Shown: positions 33,831 through 43,338, counted from the stretch's first letter. The stretch is DNA of 64,000 nt from Taklimakanibacter deserti (GCA_003574785.1 QORU01000001.1:248001-312000); one strand, 5' to 3'. The notes: generated by a model not told the origin, from the letters alone. Program-made: numbers and translations.

Positions 33831-36800
33831 TCAGAGCCAGTTGCCCATGAGGATGAAGGCCGACCAGAAATAGGGATGCTGGAAGCCGGGTTCGGCCAAG
33901 GGCGCATCGGCGGCTGAGATGTCGACGACCTCATTGGCCGAGCGCGAGGCGGTGACCATCCCGGCAGGCGCCATCTCGCCCTTCAGCATGGCGATCTGGG
34001 CGCGGCGCAAGGCTGTGGCCTTGTCGAGGCCTTCCGCCAAAAAGCCTTTGTAAAAGCCCGACATCAGCAGCGATGTCGATGAGTCGGCGATCGGCCACAA
34101 GGTCGCCATGACCGAAGAAGCGCCGCGCTTCTGGACGACGGACGCGAAGCTCTCGATCTCCGCTCCCGTCTGATCGACGCCGCCCGCCGTCTCGCAGGCC
34201 GACAAAGCGAGAAGGTCGAGATCGGTCAATCTGAATTTCTCGTCCTTGCGGAATTCATCGAGCGACAGGCTGCGGCCGTCGCCCAGGAGCAACACTGACT
34301 TGCCGGCATCGCCCGGCACCAGGCGGAAGTGGCTTGCGACATGGAGATAGAGCGGATGCGCCTTCAGCGCATCGCCGAGCGACAGGTTGCTGAAATCCTC
34401 ATCCATGCGCGGGAAACCGCCGAGATGGCCCTTGGCGTCCTTGCCGTCGAAAATGGCCTCGAGCTCCTCGGCAACGCCGGGCAGGGGCGCGAAGCCCACA
34501 TGCTCCTTGGTGACGCCGAAGCCCGCCGCCTTGCTGCGCTCGCGCGGCGTGGCTTCGTAGCGCGTATTGGCGGCCGTCGTCGAAAGGGCGATGGCATAGT
34601 CCTCGATCAGATAACGCTCGCCGGTATGGAGTGCGGCCAAGGGCACATAGCGCAGGACGCCGCTCAGATTGAACATGAGGACATCGGCATGTGACGACTT
34701 GAGCTCGGCCTCGACCGGCTTCACCAATATGTCGTAGAGCCGCTTGAGATGAAGCTTCGCGTCGGGATCGCGGCGGGATGTGGCGCTCCAGGCCCTGAAC
34801 ACGAGAAGCGCCATCTCCTTGCGCCCGACCGGCACCGATTTGTGGATGCCGGTGCGTTCCGTCGTCAGGAAGATGTGAAGTGCGGTGTCGAGGCTCGCGA
34901 TCTGCAATTCGACCGCGCGTCCTTTCATGGTCTTGAGACGCTCCTGAGTGGCGTCGACCAGATCGAGATCGAGCTTCCCGACCTCGCGCTCGATCTGGCG
35001 ATCGGCATTCGCCACCTCGTCCAGAAGGGCCTCGATATCGGTCTGCTGCTTGCGGAACTGCTGGGAGAGTGTCGTTTCCAAAGCCTGAACGAGGCGTTCT
35101 TCGTCCTTGCTGAGGCCGATATCGGCGGCCTTCTTCTTCAGCTTCTCGATCTCACGGGCCGCCGTGATCGGCGCGTCGACCAGATCCATGATCTGGCCCG
35201 AGAGATCGGACTCGGTCGGCGTCAGGGCGGCGCGGCCATCGACATCGGCGGCTTCCGCGTCGTCGCGGCGGACGAAATCGAACAATTCCTGCTGCTTGAT
35301 CAGGTCGAGGACCTGCTGGGCTTCCTGCAGGCGCCCGGCGGTGATCAGCATATTGGCCAGATATTCGTAGAGCTCGCGATAGCGCGCCGCGAGCGCCTTG
35401 GTGAGCTCCTCGGGAAGATTGCGGTTCTGGGCGCGAATCTCCTGGTTGATATTGACCGCCATCTTGGCGAAGGCGATGGCGGCATTGAGATTGCCCTGCT
35501 GATTGAGAACCTGCGACAGCGACCAGTAGCTTTGCCGCAAGTCCTCGGGCGCAGCCTGCTTGTGCAGGCTGCGGATGCGCAAGGCGCGCAGGCCATAGGT
35601 CAGGGCCTCGCTGTTGAGGCCGATGCGCGCGGCGGAGCTCGCGAGGTCGGAATAGACATCGGCGATGCGCCGATGATTCGGACCAAAAATGCTCTCATAG
35701 ATTTTGGCCGCCTTGAACAGAGGTGGCCGGGCCTCGGTGAATTTCCGGTTCTCGCGATAGATGCCGCCGAGGCGGTGATAGGCGGAAGCCACGCGGTCAT
35801 GCGTCGCGCCATAGGCGGCAACATAATGCTCGATCGAAAGATTCTGGACGCGCGTGGCTTCATCGAGACAGCCGGCGCGGACGAAGGCGACGCTGACATC
35901 ATCGAGGACTTCCGGGATGCGCCGCTGGGCGCGCGAGTCGGGGCCTGTGTAAATGCGCAAGGCCGCCCCCAGATCCTTGAGAGCCGCTTCCGACTTTCCC
36001 ATGCCGCGATTGATGGTCCCGGCGAAATGAAGCGCCAAGGCCGTGGTGCGATGCCCATCGCCCAGCCGGTCGCGGCTGAGCGTCACCGCCTCATTGGCCA
36101 GCGCCAGAGCCGTTTCGCGATTGCCCAGGCGCGCATGCAGGCTCGCCGTGTCGATGAGAAGCTCGGCGAGGCGGCTCGTCTCGGCGGGAAGGTTGGCTTC
36201 ATAGATCTCGCGCGCCGTCCGGAAGGCCGAAAGAGCGGCCTCGAACTGCGTCATGTTGAGATCGATCTTGCCGATATTGTGGAAAGCAAGCGCGACCTTG
36301 GGATGCTTTTCGCCGAGAACGGCTTCATAGGCCGTCCGGGCTGAGTCATACATGGCGCGCCCGCTCAGGCGATCGCCTTTGTTGGTGTAGGTCTGAGCGA
36401 GCTCCATCTGGAGATCGCCGAACTCGGCGCGCCGGTTCAACCCTGAGTCCTGATAGATGCGGGCCGCGGCCGCCAGCGCATCGACCGCCTGCTCATATTG
36501 CGCCGCATCGCGATAATCGCGCGCCAGCAGGCGATAGGCTGCCGCTGCCCGGTTGCTCTTTTCGCCGTATTTACGGATGGCATCGGCAAGCCGCTTGCGC
36601 GTTTCCGCGATCTTGGATTCCTTCTGGGCGGCGCGCTCGGCCGGATCGAGCGAAGACGTGACCGGGCGCTGCGGAACCTGCGGCATGGATTTCTGCCGCC
36701 CGCCGGCAGCGATCTCATAGATGCTCAACGCATCCGGACAAGCGAGCTTCACCGCGGCGCTGTCGGGCAGCGGCACAACCGCTTCCGGCGGCGGCGCGGC

Positions 36801-36881
36801 GGCATCCTGGGCCTCGGCAACCATAGAGGCGCCGCCCAGCGCCATAAGCACCATGGCGGCCTTGATCAGAAGGCGCATCAT
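33831..36881 (-). CDS. Exported TPR-repeat protein with C-terminal CHAT (caspase-like) peptidase domain
   Basis: A roughly 1016-residue protein. The ATG pair at 36,881/36,878 starts a signal peptide (MMRLLIKAAMVLMALGGASM, cut near AEAQD), and frames upstream of it look non-coding. Residues about 90 to 480 hold tetratricopeptide-like helix pairs (for example YEAVLGEKHPKVALAFHNIG and YESIFGPNHRRIADVYSDLA). A charged, partly coiled-coil linker follows (about 560 to 680). The C-terminal CHAT domain has both catalytic residues: His in LYLHVASHFRLVPG and Cys in LLALSACETAGG, with the usual SSVMATLWPIADSSTSLLM downstream. CHAT domains are clan CD cysteine peptidases related to caspases and separase. 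The target is unknown. It is divergent from an MFS gene with 116 bp between starts. Confidence 0.93.
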   Translation of the reverse strand: MMRLLIKAAMVLMALGGASMVAEAQDAAAPPPEAVVPLPDSAAVKLACPDALSIYEIAAGGRQKSMPQVPQRPVTSSLDPAERAAQKESKIAETRKRLADAIRKYGEKSNRAAAAYRLLARDYRDAAQYEQAVDALAAAARIYQDSGLNRRAEFGDLQMELAQTYTNKGDRLSGRAMYDSARTAYEAVLGEKHPKVALAFHNIGKIDLNMTQFEAALSAFRTAREIYEANLPAETSRLAELLIDTASLHARLGNRETALALANEAVTLSRDRLGDGHRTTALALHFAGTINRGMGKSEAALKDLGAALRIYTGPDSRAQRRIPEVLDDVSVAFVRAGCLDEATRVQNLSIEHYVAAYGATHDRVASAYHRLGGIYRENRKFTEARPPLFKAAKIYESIFGPNHRRIADVYSDLASSAARIGLNSEALTYGLRALRIRSLHKQAAPEDLRQSYWSLSQVLNQQGNLNAAIAFAKMAVNINQEIRAQNRNLPEELTKALAARYRELYEYLANMLITAGRLQEAQQVLDLIKQQELFDFVRRDDAEAADVDGRAALTPTESDLSGQIMDLVDAPITAAREIEKLKKKAADIGLSKDEERLVQALETTLSQQFRKQQTDIEALLDEVANADRQIEREVGKLDLDLVDATQERLKTMKGRAVELQIASLDTALHIFLTTERTGIHKSVPVGRKEMALLVFRAWSATSRRDPDAKLHLKRLYDILVKPVEAELKSSHADVLMFNLSGVLRYVPLAALHTGERYLIEDYAIALSTTAANTRYEATPRERSKAAGFGVTKEHVGFAPLPGVAEELEAIFDGKDAKGHLGGFPRMDEDFSNLSLGDALKAHPLYLHVASHFRLVPGDAGKSVLLLGDGRSLSLDEFRKDEKFRLTDLDLLALSACETAGGVDQTGAEIESFASVVQKRGASSVMATLWPIADSSTSLLMSGFYKGFLAEGLDKATALRRAQIAMLKGEMAPAGMVTASRSANEVVDISAADAPLAEPGFQHPYFWSAFILMGNWL

Positions 36882-36997
36882 CAATGCGATCCGGCCATTT
36901 GGACCCGCAAGCCTATTGAACCTCCACGATTGACGCAAGGTCCTGTTGCGCCAGCGCTTTTGACAGGGACGAGGGCAGGGCGCATATCGTCGGCGCG

Positions 36998-38245
36998 ATG
37001 ACCGCCGCCGATTCCTCCCCGCCAGACCGGACCCCGCAGAATTATGCCTTTCGTCACCGCGGATTCCTGTATTACTGGCTGTCACGCCTTCTGGTGGCCT
37101 TCGCGACGCAGATCATTTCCGTTGCTGTCGGCTGGCAGGTCTATGACCTGACCCGCGACCCCTTCGATCTCGGCATCGTCGGACTGGTGCAGTTCCTTCC
37201 TCTGCTGCTCCTGGTGCTGATCACCGGCGCCGTGGCCGACCGCTATAACCGGCGCGCCATCATGGCGATATGTCTCGTTCTCGAAGCCGCGATCTGCGCC
37301 GGACTGCTGGTCATCACCGTGAGCGGCGCCACGAAAGTCTGGCCGATCTTCGCCTTGCTCGCGGTGTTCGGCGTGGCGCGCGCCTTCATGGGACCGGCAT
37401 CGCAATCGCTCCTGCCCAATCTGGTGCCACCGGCTGCCCTGAGCAACGCGATCGCCTTGAATTCCTCCTCATGGCAGATCGCGACGATTACCGGACCGGT
37501 GGCGGGAGGCCTGCTCTACGGACTTTCGGCCACTGCGGCCTATGGAACGGCTCTCGTCCTCATGGCCATCGGCGCGGTTCTTGTCGGCTTGATCCCGAAG
37601 CCGGTGCAACGCATCTCGGGCCAGGCAAAAAGCCTTGCGACCCTGTTCGCGGGCTTCCGCTATGTGTGGTCGGAGAAAGTCGTGCTCGGCGCCATCTCGC
37701 TTGATCTCTTCGCCGTCCTGCTCGGCGGCGCCATGGCGCTCTTGCCGGTCTATGCGCGCGACGTGCTGCATGCGGGACCCTGGGGCCTCGGCCTGCTGCG
37801 CGCCGCTCCCGGCATCGGCGCACTCTTCGTCGCCGGGTGGCTGGCGCGAAATACCATTCGCGATCATGCGGGCATCATCATGTTCATCTTCGTCGCGGGC
37901 TTCGGTGTGTTCACCACCGTATTCGGCGCCTCGACGGCGATCTGGCTCTCGGTCCTGGCACTGGCGCTCGCCGGCGCCTGCGACATGATCAGCGTCTATG
38001 TGCGCGAAACCCTCATCCAGCTATGGACGCCGGACGAGGTGCGCGGACGCGTGAACGCGGTTAACATCGTCTTCATCGGCGCCTCCAACGAGCTGGGCGA
38101 GTTTCGCGCCGGCATATCGGCGGCTTTGTTCGGCGCGGTGCCGGCCGTCGTCTTCGGCGGCATCGGCACCGTCGCCGTCGCTCTTCTGTGGGCGATATGG
38201 TTTCCGCAGCTGCGCCGGATACGCCACCTGGACGGCAAGCATTAG
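36998..38245 (+). CDS. MFS transporter (MFS_3/EntS-like exporter)
   Basis: A 415-residue inner-membrane transporter. The N-terminus RHRGFLYYWLSRLLVAFATQIISVAVGWQVYDLT is characteristic of the EntS-like MFS_3 group, followed by GAVADRYNRRAIMAI (the inter-helix 2/3 motif) and GPASQSLLPNLVPPAALSNAIALNSSSWQIATITGPVAGG. About 11 to 12 hydrophobic helices are seen. Substrate unknown; relatives export siderophores or other small molecules. No siderophore genes are near. It is divergent from the TPR-CHAT gene and separated from cioA by a repeat element. Confidence 0.9.
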   Translation: MTAADSSPPDRTPQNYAFRHRGFLYYWLSRLLVAFATQIISVAVGWQVYDLTRDPFDLGIVGLVQFLPLLLLVLITGAVADRYNRRAIMAICLVLEAAICAGLLVITVSGATKVWPIFALLAVFGVARAFMGPASQSLLPNLVPPAALSNAIALNSSSWQIATITGPVAGGLLYGLSATAAYGTALVLMAIGAVLVGLIPKPVQRISGQAKSLATLFAGFRYVWSEKVVLGAISLDLFAVLLGGAMALLPVYARDVLHAGPWGLGLLRAAPGIGALFVAGWLARNTIRDHAGIIMFIFVAGFGVFTTVFGASTAIWLSVLALALAGACDMISVYVRETLIQLWTPDEVRGRVNAVNIVFIGASNELGEFRAGISAALFGAVPAVVFGGIGTVAVALLWAIWFPQLRRIRHLDGKH

Positions 38246-38271
38246 CAACGGAGCCCCCGCAAAAAGTCGCA

Positions 38272-38363
38272 GGCGCGTGATCAGGAAAAGTGGACACCGG
38301 TTTTCCGTCCGATCACGCGCCAAAATTAAGAGTCTGGATGGCCGCCTCAAGGGCGGCCATGGA
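38272..38363. repeat. Mosaic intergenic repeat (two palindromes)
   Basis: GGCGCGTGATC (38,272 to 38,282) pairs with GATCACGCGCC (38,311 to 38,321) around GGAAAAGTGGACACCGGTTTTCC, a widely seen Hyphomicrobiales element. Next to it, 38,332 to 38,363 is identical to the core of the repeat at 32,302 to 32,333 (GTCTGGATGGCCGCC then GGCGGCCATGGA). The gap 38,246 to 38,448 holds no supported gene. Confidence 0.8.
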
Positions 38364-38448
38364 GGCCCGCTGCGACAGATGAGGTGTTGCAACAGTGCTG
38401 TGTTTGCCGCAGGTTAGGGGCAACGTCGACATCTGAAGGCTTGCCGCA

Positions 38449-39873
38449 ATGGATGGCTTCGATCCGGTCCTCTTGGCCCGCTGGCAATTCGCCTTCACCG
38501 TCAGCTTTCACATCGTTTTCCCCGCCTTCACCATCGGTCTCGCAAGCTATCTCGCGGTGCTCGAAGGCTTGTGGCTCGCAACCGGCCGCAACACCTTTCT
38601 GGCGCTCTTCCACTATTGGAAGAAGATCTTCGCCGTCACCTTCGCCATGGGCGTCGTCTCAGGTCTGGTGATGAGCTACCAGTTCGGCACGAATTGGAGC
38701 GTGTTCGCCGACAAGGCCGGTCCCGTCATCGGTCCCTTGATGGGCTATGAGGTGCTCACCGCCTTCTTCCTCGAAGCGGGATTCCTCGGCGTCATGCTGT
38801 TCGGCCTGAACAAGGTCGGACGCGGCCTGCATTTCGTCGCCACCGCGATGGTCGCCTTCGGCACCTTCCTGTCGGCCTTCTGGATCCTGTCGGCGAACAG
38901 CTGGATGCAGACCCCAAGCGGCCATACGGTCAATGCCGCGGGACAGTTCATGCCGGTCGACTGGTGGGCCATCATCTTCAATCCGTCCTTCCCCTATCGC
39001 CTGGTCCATATGGTGATCGCGGCCTACCTCACCACGGCGCTTGTCGTCGGTGCGGTCGGCGCCTGGCATCTGTTGCGCGACAGCGTCAACCCGCATGCCC
39101 GTGTCATGTTCTCGATGGCGATGTGGATGCTGGCGCTGGTGGCGCCGATACAGGTTCTCGTCGGCGACCAGCACGGCCTCAACACGCTCGAGCACCAGCC
39201 GGCCAAGATCGCCGCCATGGAAGGCCATTTCGAGACGCGCGCCGGAGCACCGCTCATCCTCTTCGGCTGGCCCGATATGGAAGCCGAGAAGACGCTTTAT
39301 GAAGTGGCGATCCCGCAGCTCGGCAGCTTGATCCTCACCCATGACTGGAACGGCGTGGTGCAGGGCCTCAAGGACTGGCCCAAAGAGGACAGGCCCAATG
39401 CGACGATCGTCTTCTGGTCGTTCCGCATCATGGTGGGCCTGGGCTTCCTCATGCTGGTGGTCGGCCTGTGGTCGCTCTGGGGACGCTTGCGCAAGAACCT
39501 CTATGTTTCGCGACCGCTCCTTGTCGCGGCACTCCTGATGGGGCCCACGGGCTTCGTCGCCGTGCTCGCCGGATGGGTCACCACCGAAGCCGGGCGCCAG
39601 CCCTATACCGTCTATGGGCTCCTGCGCACGGCCGACTCGGCGGCACCGGTCGCGGCGGAAGCGGTGGCGGCCTCGCTCATCGCCTTCATCGTCGTCTATT
39701 TTGCCGTCTTTGGCGCCGGCATCTTCTATATCCTGCGCCTGATGGCGAAGCCGCCCATCCCGGACGAGCCCGACAGTCCGAGCGATGCGCATTTGCGATC
39801 GGCTGGCATCGTGCCGGCGCCGGCGCTCGAATCGGTCGGCGAACTGCAGCCGCAGAGGGAGGGCTTGCGATGA
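38449..39873 (+). CDS. cioA: Cytochrome bd-type quinol oxidase subunit I (CioA type)
   Basis: A 474-residue membrane subunit that oxidises quinol and carries the hemes of bd oxidase. The conserved heme-ligand His is at about residue 21 (FTVSFHIVFPAFTIGLASYL) and the second in SFPYRLVHMVIAAYLTTA. The quinol loop between helices 6 and 7 is short and GRQPYTVYGLLRTAD is present where E. coli CydA has GRQPW. These features point to the cyanide-insensitive (Cio) branch. The stop overlaps the cioB start (ATGA). No cydDC genes are in the window. The enzyme has high oxygen affinity and would support low-oxygen or cyanide/NO-exposed respiration; this is family knowledge. Confidence 0.95.
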   Translation: MDGFDPVLLARWQFAFTVSFHIVFPAFTIGLASYLAVLEGLWLATGRNTFLALFHYWKKIFAVTFAMGVVSGLVMSYQFGTNWSVFADKAGPVIGPLMGYEVLTAFFLEAGFLGVMLFGLNKVGRGLHFVATAMVAFGTFLSAFWILSANSWMQTPSGHTVNAAGQFMPVDWWAIIFNPSFPYRLVHMVIAAYLTTALVVGAVGAWHLLRDSVNPHARVMFSMAMWMLALVAPIQVLVGDQHGLNTLEHQPAKIAAMEGHFETRAGAPLILFGWPDMEAEKTLYEVAIPQLGSLILTHDWNGVVQGLKDWPKEDRPNATIVFWSFRIMVGLGFLMLVVGLWSLWGRLRKNLYVSRPLLVAALLMGPTGFVAVLAGWVTTEAGRQPYTVYGLLRTADSAAPVAAEAVAASLIAFIVVYFAVFGAGIFYILRLMAKPPIPDEPDSPSDAHLRSAGIVPAPALESVGELQPQREGLR

Positions 39874-40871
39874 CGATCGATCTCGCTTTCATCTGGGCCG
39901 CGCTCATCGCCTTCGCCGTCCTTGCCTATGTGGTGATGGACGGCTTCGATCTCGGCATCGGCATATTGTTCCCGTTCTACAAATCGGAAAGCGATCGCGA
40001 CCGGATGATGAATTCGGTGGCGCCGGTCTGGGACGGCAACGAGACCTGGCTGGTGCTGGGCGGCGGCGGTCTCTTCGCGGTCTTCCCGCTCGCCTATGCC
40101 GTCATCATGCCGGCCCTCTATGCGCCGATCATCATCATGCTGCTGGCGCTCGTCTTCCGCGGCGTCGCCTTCGAATTCCGCTGGCGCACCCATCGCGGCA
40201 AGTTCCTGTGGGACTGGGCCTTCGCTGCGGGATCGATCGCCGCCACCTTCGCGCAAGGCATAGCGCTCGGCACCATCGTGCAGGGCATTCCGGTGGCCGA
40301 CCGCGCCTATGCCGGCGGCTGGTGGAACTGGCTGACACCGTTCAGCGTGTTCACCGGCATTGCCCTGGTGGTCGGCTACGCGCTCCTCGGCGCCACCTGG
40401 CTCATCCTCAAGACCGATGGCGCGATGCAGGAGAAGTCGCATCGCTTCGCCCTCGTCCTCGGCCCGGCGACCCTCATCCTCATCGGCCTGGTCAGCCTGT
40501 GGACGCCGTTCCTCGAGCCGCTCTACATGGAGCGCTGGTTCACCTGGCCGCGCATGCTCTATACCGTGCCGGTGCCGCTGCTCGTGGCGATCGCGGCCTA
40601 CGTCCTCATCAAGGGCATCCTGCGCCGCGAAGAGCTGACGCCGTTCCTCGCATCGCTGGCGCTCTTCGTGCTGTCCTTCATCGGCATCGGCATCAGCTTC
40701 TATCCCTATATCGTGCCGCCGACGCTCACCATCTGGGACGCGGCAGCGCCCGATGAGAGCCTGGGCTTCCTCCTGATCGGCGCCGTCGTCCTCATCCCGA
40801 TCATCCTCGCCTATACTGCCTATGCCTATTGGGTGTTCCGCGGCAAGGTCGGCACGGAGGGCTATCATTGA
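39870..40871 (+). CDS. cioB: Cytochrome bd-type quinol oxidase subunit II (CioB type)
   Basis: A 333-residue polytopic membrane protein with the CydB N-terminus IDLAFIWAALIAFAVLAYVVMDGFDLGIG and the VAPVWDGNETWLVLGGGGLFAVFP motif. About eight hydrophobic helices are seen. It partners with subunit I. The ATG at 39,870 overlaps the cioA stop by four bases; a longer upstream frame is the shadow of cioA. The stop overlaps the start of a tiny downstream gene. Confidence 0.96.
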   Translation: MTIDLAFIWAALIAFAVLAYVVMDGFDLGIGILFPFYKSESDRDRMMNSVAPVWDGNETWLVLGGGGLFAVFPLAYAVIMPALYAPIIIMLLALVFRGVAFEFRWRTHRGKFLWDWAFAAGSIAATFAQGIALGTIVQGIPVADRAYAGGWWNWLTPFSVFTGIALVVGYALLGATWLILKTDGAMQEKSHRFALVLGPATLILIGLVSLWTPFLEPLYMERWFTWPRMLYTVPVPLLVAIAAYVLIKGILRREELTPFLASLALFVLSFIGIGISFYPYIVPPTLTIWDAAAPDESLGFLLIGAVVLIPIILAYTAYAYWVFRGKVGTEGYH

Positions 40872-40993
40872 CGGCGACACCGGGCGACAGGCCCCTCTGG
40901 CAAAGGTTTGCCTGGTTCGTCCTGCTCTGGCTCGCCGGCATTGTTGCCGTCGGGGCGGTTGCCTGGGTCATCAGACTGTCTCTCGGGTTATAG
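40868..40993 (+). CDS. DUF2474-type single-helix protein (Cio/bd oxidase small subunit candidate)
   Basis: A 41-residue protein from a TTG start that overlaps the cioB stop in the four bases TTGA. It reads MTATPGDRPLWQRFAWFVLL (start shown as Met), then a hydrophobic helix to ...VAWVIRLSLGL. The pattern of a short charged N-terminus, P-L-W-x-R, and one transmembrane helix matches the small proteins encoded after cioAB/cydAB (CydX/CydY- and DUF2474-like), which stabilise bd oxidase hemes. The gene is too short for most automatic calls. The tight coupling supports the assignment. Confidence 0.8.
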   Translation: MTATPGDRPLWQRFAWFVLLWLAGIVAVGAVAWVIRLSLGL

Positions 40994-41063
40994 GCCGGTT
41001 CCTTGCCATTCCGTGCCGTTCCCGCCATAAGAACGGCCGCACTGAACTTTCCTGTCGGATATC

Positions 41064-42359
41064 ATGGTAAAATCGCTGAAATTGGGTGTCGCCGGGCTCG
41101 GAACGGTCGGCACCGGGCTTCTGGACCTCCTGGCCAAGCATGGGCCCGAAATCGCGCGCCGCGCCGGCCGTCCCATCGAGATCACCGGCATTTGCGCCAG
41201 AGACCGGGCCAAGGATCGCGGCCATGACCTCACCCGCTTCGCCTGGTTCGACGAGCCTCAGGCTCTCGCCCGGTCCGACGCCATCGACGTATTCGTCGAA
41301 CTGATCGGCGGCGATGGCGATCCGGCGAAATCCGCCGTCACGACGGCGCTCACTTCAGGCAAAGCGGTGGTGACCGCCAACAAGGCGCTCCTCGCCCATC
41401 ACGGCGTGGCGCTCGCCAGGCTCGCCGAGGACAAGGGCGTCGCGCTCAATTTCGAAGCCGCGGTCGCGGGCGGCATTCCGATCGTCAAGACGATGCGCGA
41501 GGCGCTCGCCGGCAACCAGGCGACGAAAGTCTTCGGCATCCTCAACGGCACCTGCAACTACATCCTGACCAAGATGGCTGAGGAGGGGCGCAGCTTCGCC
41601 GACGTGCTGAAGGAAGCGCAGCAGCTCGGCTATGCCGAAGCCGATCCCACTTTCGACATCGGCGGCTTCGACACGTCGCACAAGCTCGCCATCCTGGCTT
41701 CTCTCGCTTTCGGCGCGGAAGTGAATGTCGCGGAGATCGACATCGAAGGCATCGAGGCGGTGACCCTTGCCGACATCCGCAACGCCAATGAGATGGGCTT
41801 CAAGGTCAAGCTGCTCGGCGTCGCGCTGGCGACGGCCGACGGCATCGAGCAGCGCGTGCATCCAACGCTCGTGCCCAAGGGATCGCCGGTCGCCGATACC
41901 GACGGCGTCTTCAACGCGGTCGTGGTGCAGAGCGATTTCGCCGGCGACCTGATGCTGGAAGGCCGCGGGGCGGGTGCGCATCCGACCGCCTCGGCGGTGC
42001 TCTCCGATATCGCCGATATCGCGCGCGGCAATCTCAGGCCTTCTTTCGGCCTTCCGGCGAAAGACTTGCGCAAATACAAGGCGGCGCCGAAGCGCGCGCA
42101 TGAAGGCGGCTATTATGTGGCGCTCGAGCTCTATGACAAGCCGGGCGCGGTCGCAGCCATCGCCCGGATCCTTGCGGACGAGAAGGTGTCGATCGAAAGC
42201 ATCGTGCAGAAGGCTCCCGCGAAGGAAGGCGCCATCGCCTCCTTCATGCTCGTCACACATAAGACACTCGATTCATCCATGCGTCATGCTCTCGCCCGGA
42301 TCGAAAAAGACGGGCATGTCGCCGCCAAGCCGCGTATGATCCGTATCGAACGGCTTTAG
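41064..42359 (+). CDS. hom: Homoserine dehydrogenase
   Basis: A 431-residue enzyme that reduces aspartate semialdehyde to homoserine on the way to threonine and methionine. The NAD(P)-binding start is LKLGVAGLGTVGTGLL; the substrate region has GKAVVTANKALLAHHG, NFEAAVAGGIPIVKTMREAL, GILNGTCNYILTKM and AEADPTFDIGGFDTSHKLAILASLAFG with catalytic Lys/Asp residues. A C-terminal ACT domain (YYVALELYDKPGAVAAIARILADEKVSIESI) indicates threonine feedback control. It is followed by glpX 19 bp downstream. Confidence 0.97.
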   Translation: MVKSLKLGVAGLGTVGTGLLDLLAKHGPEIARRAGRPIEITGICARDRAKDRGHDLTRFAWFDEPQALARSDAIDVFVELIGGDGDPAKSAVTTALTSGKAVVTANKALLAHHGVALARLAEDKGVALNFEAAVAGGIPIVKTMREALAGNQATKVFGILNGTCNYILTKMAEEGRSFADVLKEAQQLGYAEADPTFDIGGFDTSHKLAILASLAFGAEVNVAEIDIEGIEAVTLADIRNANEMGFKVKLLGVALATADGIEQRVHPTLVPKGSPVADTDGVFNAVVVQSDFAGDLMLEGRGAGAHPTASAVLSDIADIARGNLRPSFGLPAKDLRKYKAAPKRAHEGGYYVALELYDKPGAVAAIARILADEKVSIESIVQKAPAKEGAIASFMLVTHKTLDSSMRHALARIEKDGHVAAKPRMIRIERL

Positions 42360-42378
42360 ACTTTTCTGGAGGACCCTG

Positions 42379-43338
42379 ATGCTCAATCGCATGCTTACCA
42401 TCGAGATCGCCCGCGTCACCGAGGCGGCGGCCATAGCCGCGGCGGGCTGGCGCGGCAGAGGCGATGAGAAGCTTGCCGATCAGGCGGCGGTCGATGCGAT
42501 GCGCCAGGCGCTCAACGCCATCGTCGAGATGGACGGACTCGTGGTCATCGGCGAAGGTGAGCGCGACGAGGCGCCGATGCTCTATATCGGCGAGCATGTC
42601 GGCGGCGGCAAAAGCTGGCGCATCGACATCGCGCTCGATCCGCTGGAAGGCACGACGCTGTGCGCCAAGGCGATGCCGAACTCGATCGCCTGCGTCGCCA
42701 TGGCGGAAGGCGGCAGCCTGCTGCATGCGCCCGACACTTACATGGACAAGATCGCCATTGGCGGCGGCTATCCCGAAGGCACCGTCGATCTCGATCTCTC
42801 GCCGCAAGACAACATCGCGCGCCTCGCCAAGGCGAAGGGCGTGCCGATGGCGCAGATCACCGCCTGCATCCTCGACCGGCCGCGGCATGAGAAGATCATC
42901 GCCGGCGTGCGCGAGACCGGCGCCTCGGTCAGGCTCATCACCGACGGCGATGTCGCGGGCGTCATCCATACGGCCGATCCGGACGAGACCGGCATCGACA
43001 TCTATCTCGGCATCGGCGGGGCGCCCGAAGGCGTGCTCGCGGCCGCCGCTCTGCGCTGCATCGGCGGGCAGATGCAGGGCAGGCTCGTGACCTCGAGCGC
43101 CGAGCAGAAGGAGCGGGCGCGCAAGATGGGCATCTCCGACTTCAACAAGAAGTTCACGCTCAACGACATGGCCTCGGGCGATGTGATGTTCGCGGCGACC
43201 GGCGTCACCGACGGATCGCTCTTGCGCGGCGTGCGCTTCGACAAGGAGCATGTCACGACCGAGACGGTGGTGATGCGCTCGGCCACCGGCACGGTGCGCT
43301 GGATCAAGAACCGCCGCCGCGCCGATGCGGGAGATTGA
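42379..43338 (+). CDS. glpX: Class II fructose-1,6-bisphosphatase
   Basis: A 319-residue phosphatase of gluconeogenesis. Metal and substrate motifs are visible: GLVVIGEGERDEAPMLYIGEHVG, IDIALDPLEGTTLCAKA (Asp/Glu metal ligands) and VRLITDGDVAGVIHTADPDETGIDIYLGIGGAPEGVLAAAALR. It is transcribed with hom (GGAGG site, 19-bp gap). The hom-glpX pairing is a known alphaproteobacterial arrangement. Confidence 0.97.
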   Translation: MLNRMLTIEIARVTEAAAIAAAGWRGRGDEKLADQAAVDAMRQALNAIVEMDGLVVIGEGERDEAPMLYIGEHVGGGKSWRIDIALDPLEGTTLCAKAMPNSIACVAMAEGGSLLHAPDTYMDKIAIGGGYPEGTVDLDLSPQDNIARLAKAKGVPMAQITACILDRPRHEKIIAGVRETGASVRLITDGDVAGVIHTADPDETGIDIYLGIGGAPEGVLAAAALRCIGGQMQGRLVTSSAEQKERARKMGISDFNKKFTLNDMASGDVMFAATGVTDGSLLRGVRFDKEHVTTETVVMRSATGTVRWIKNRRRADAGD

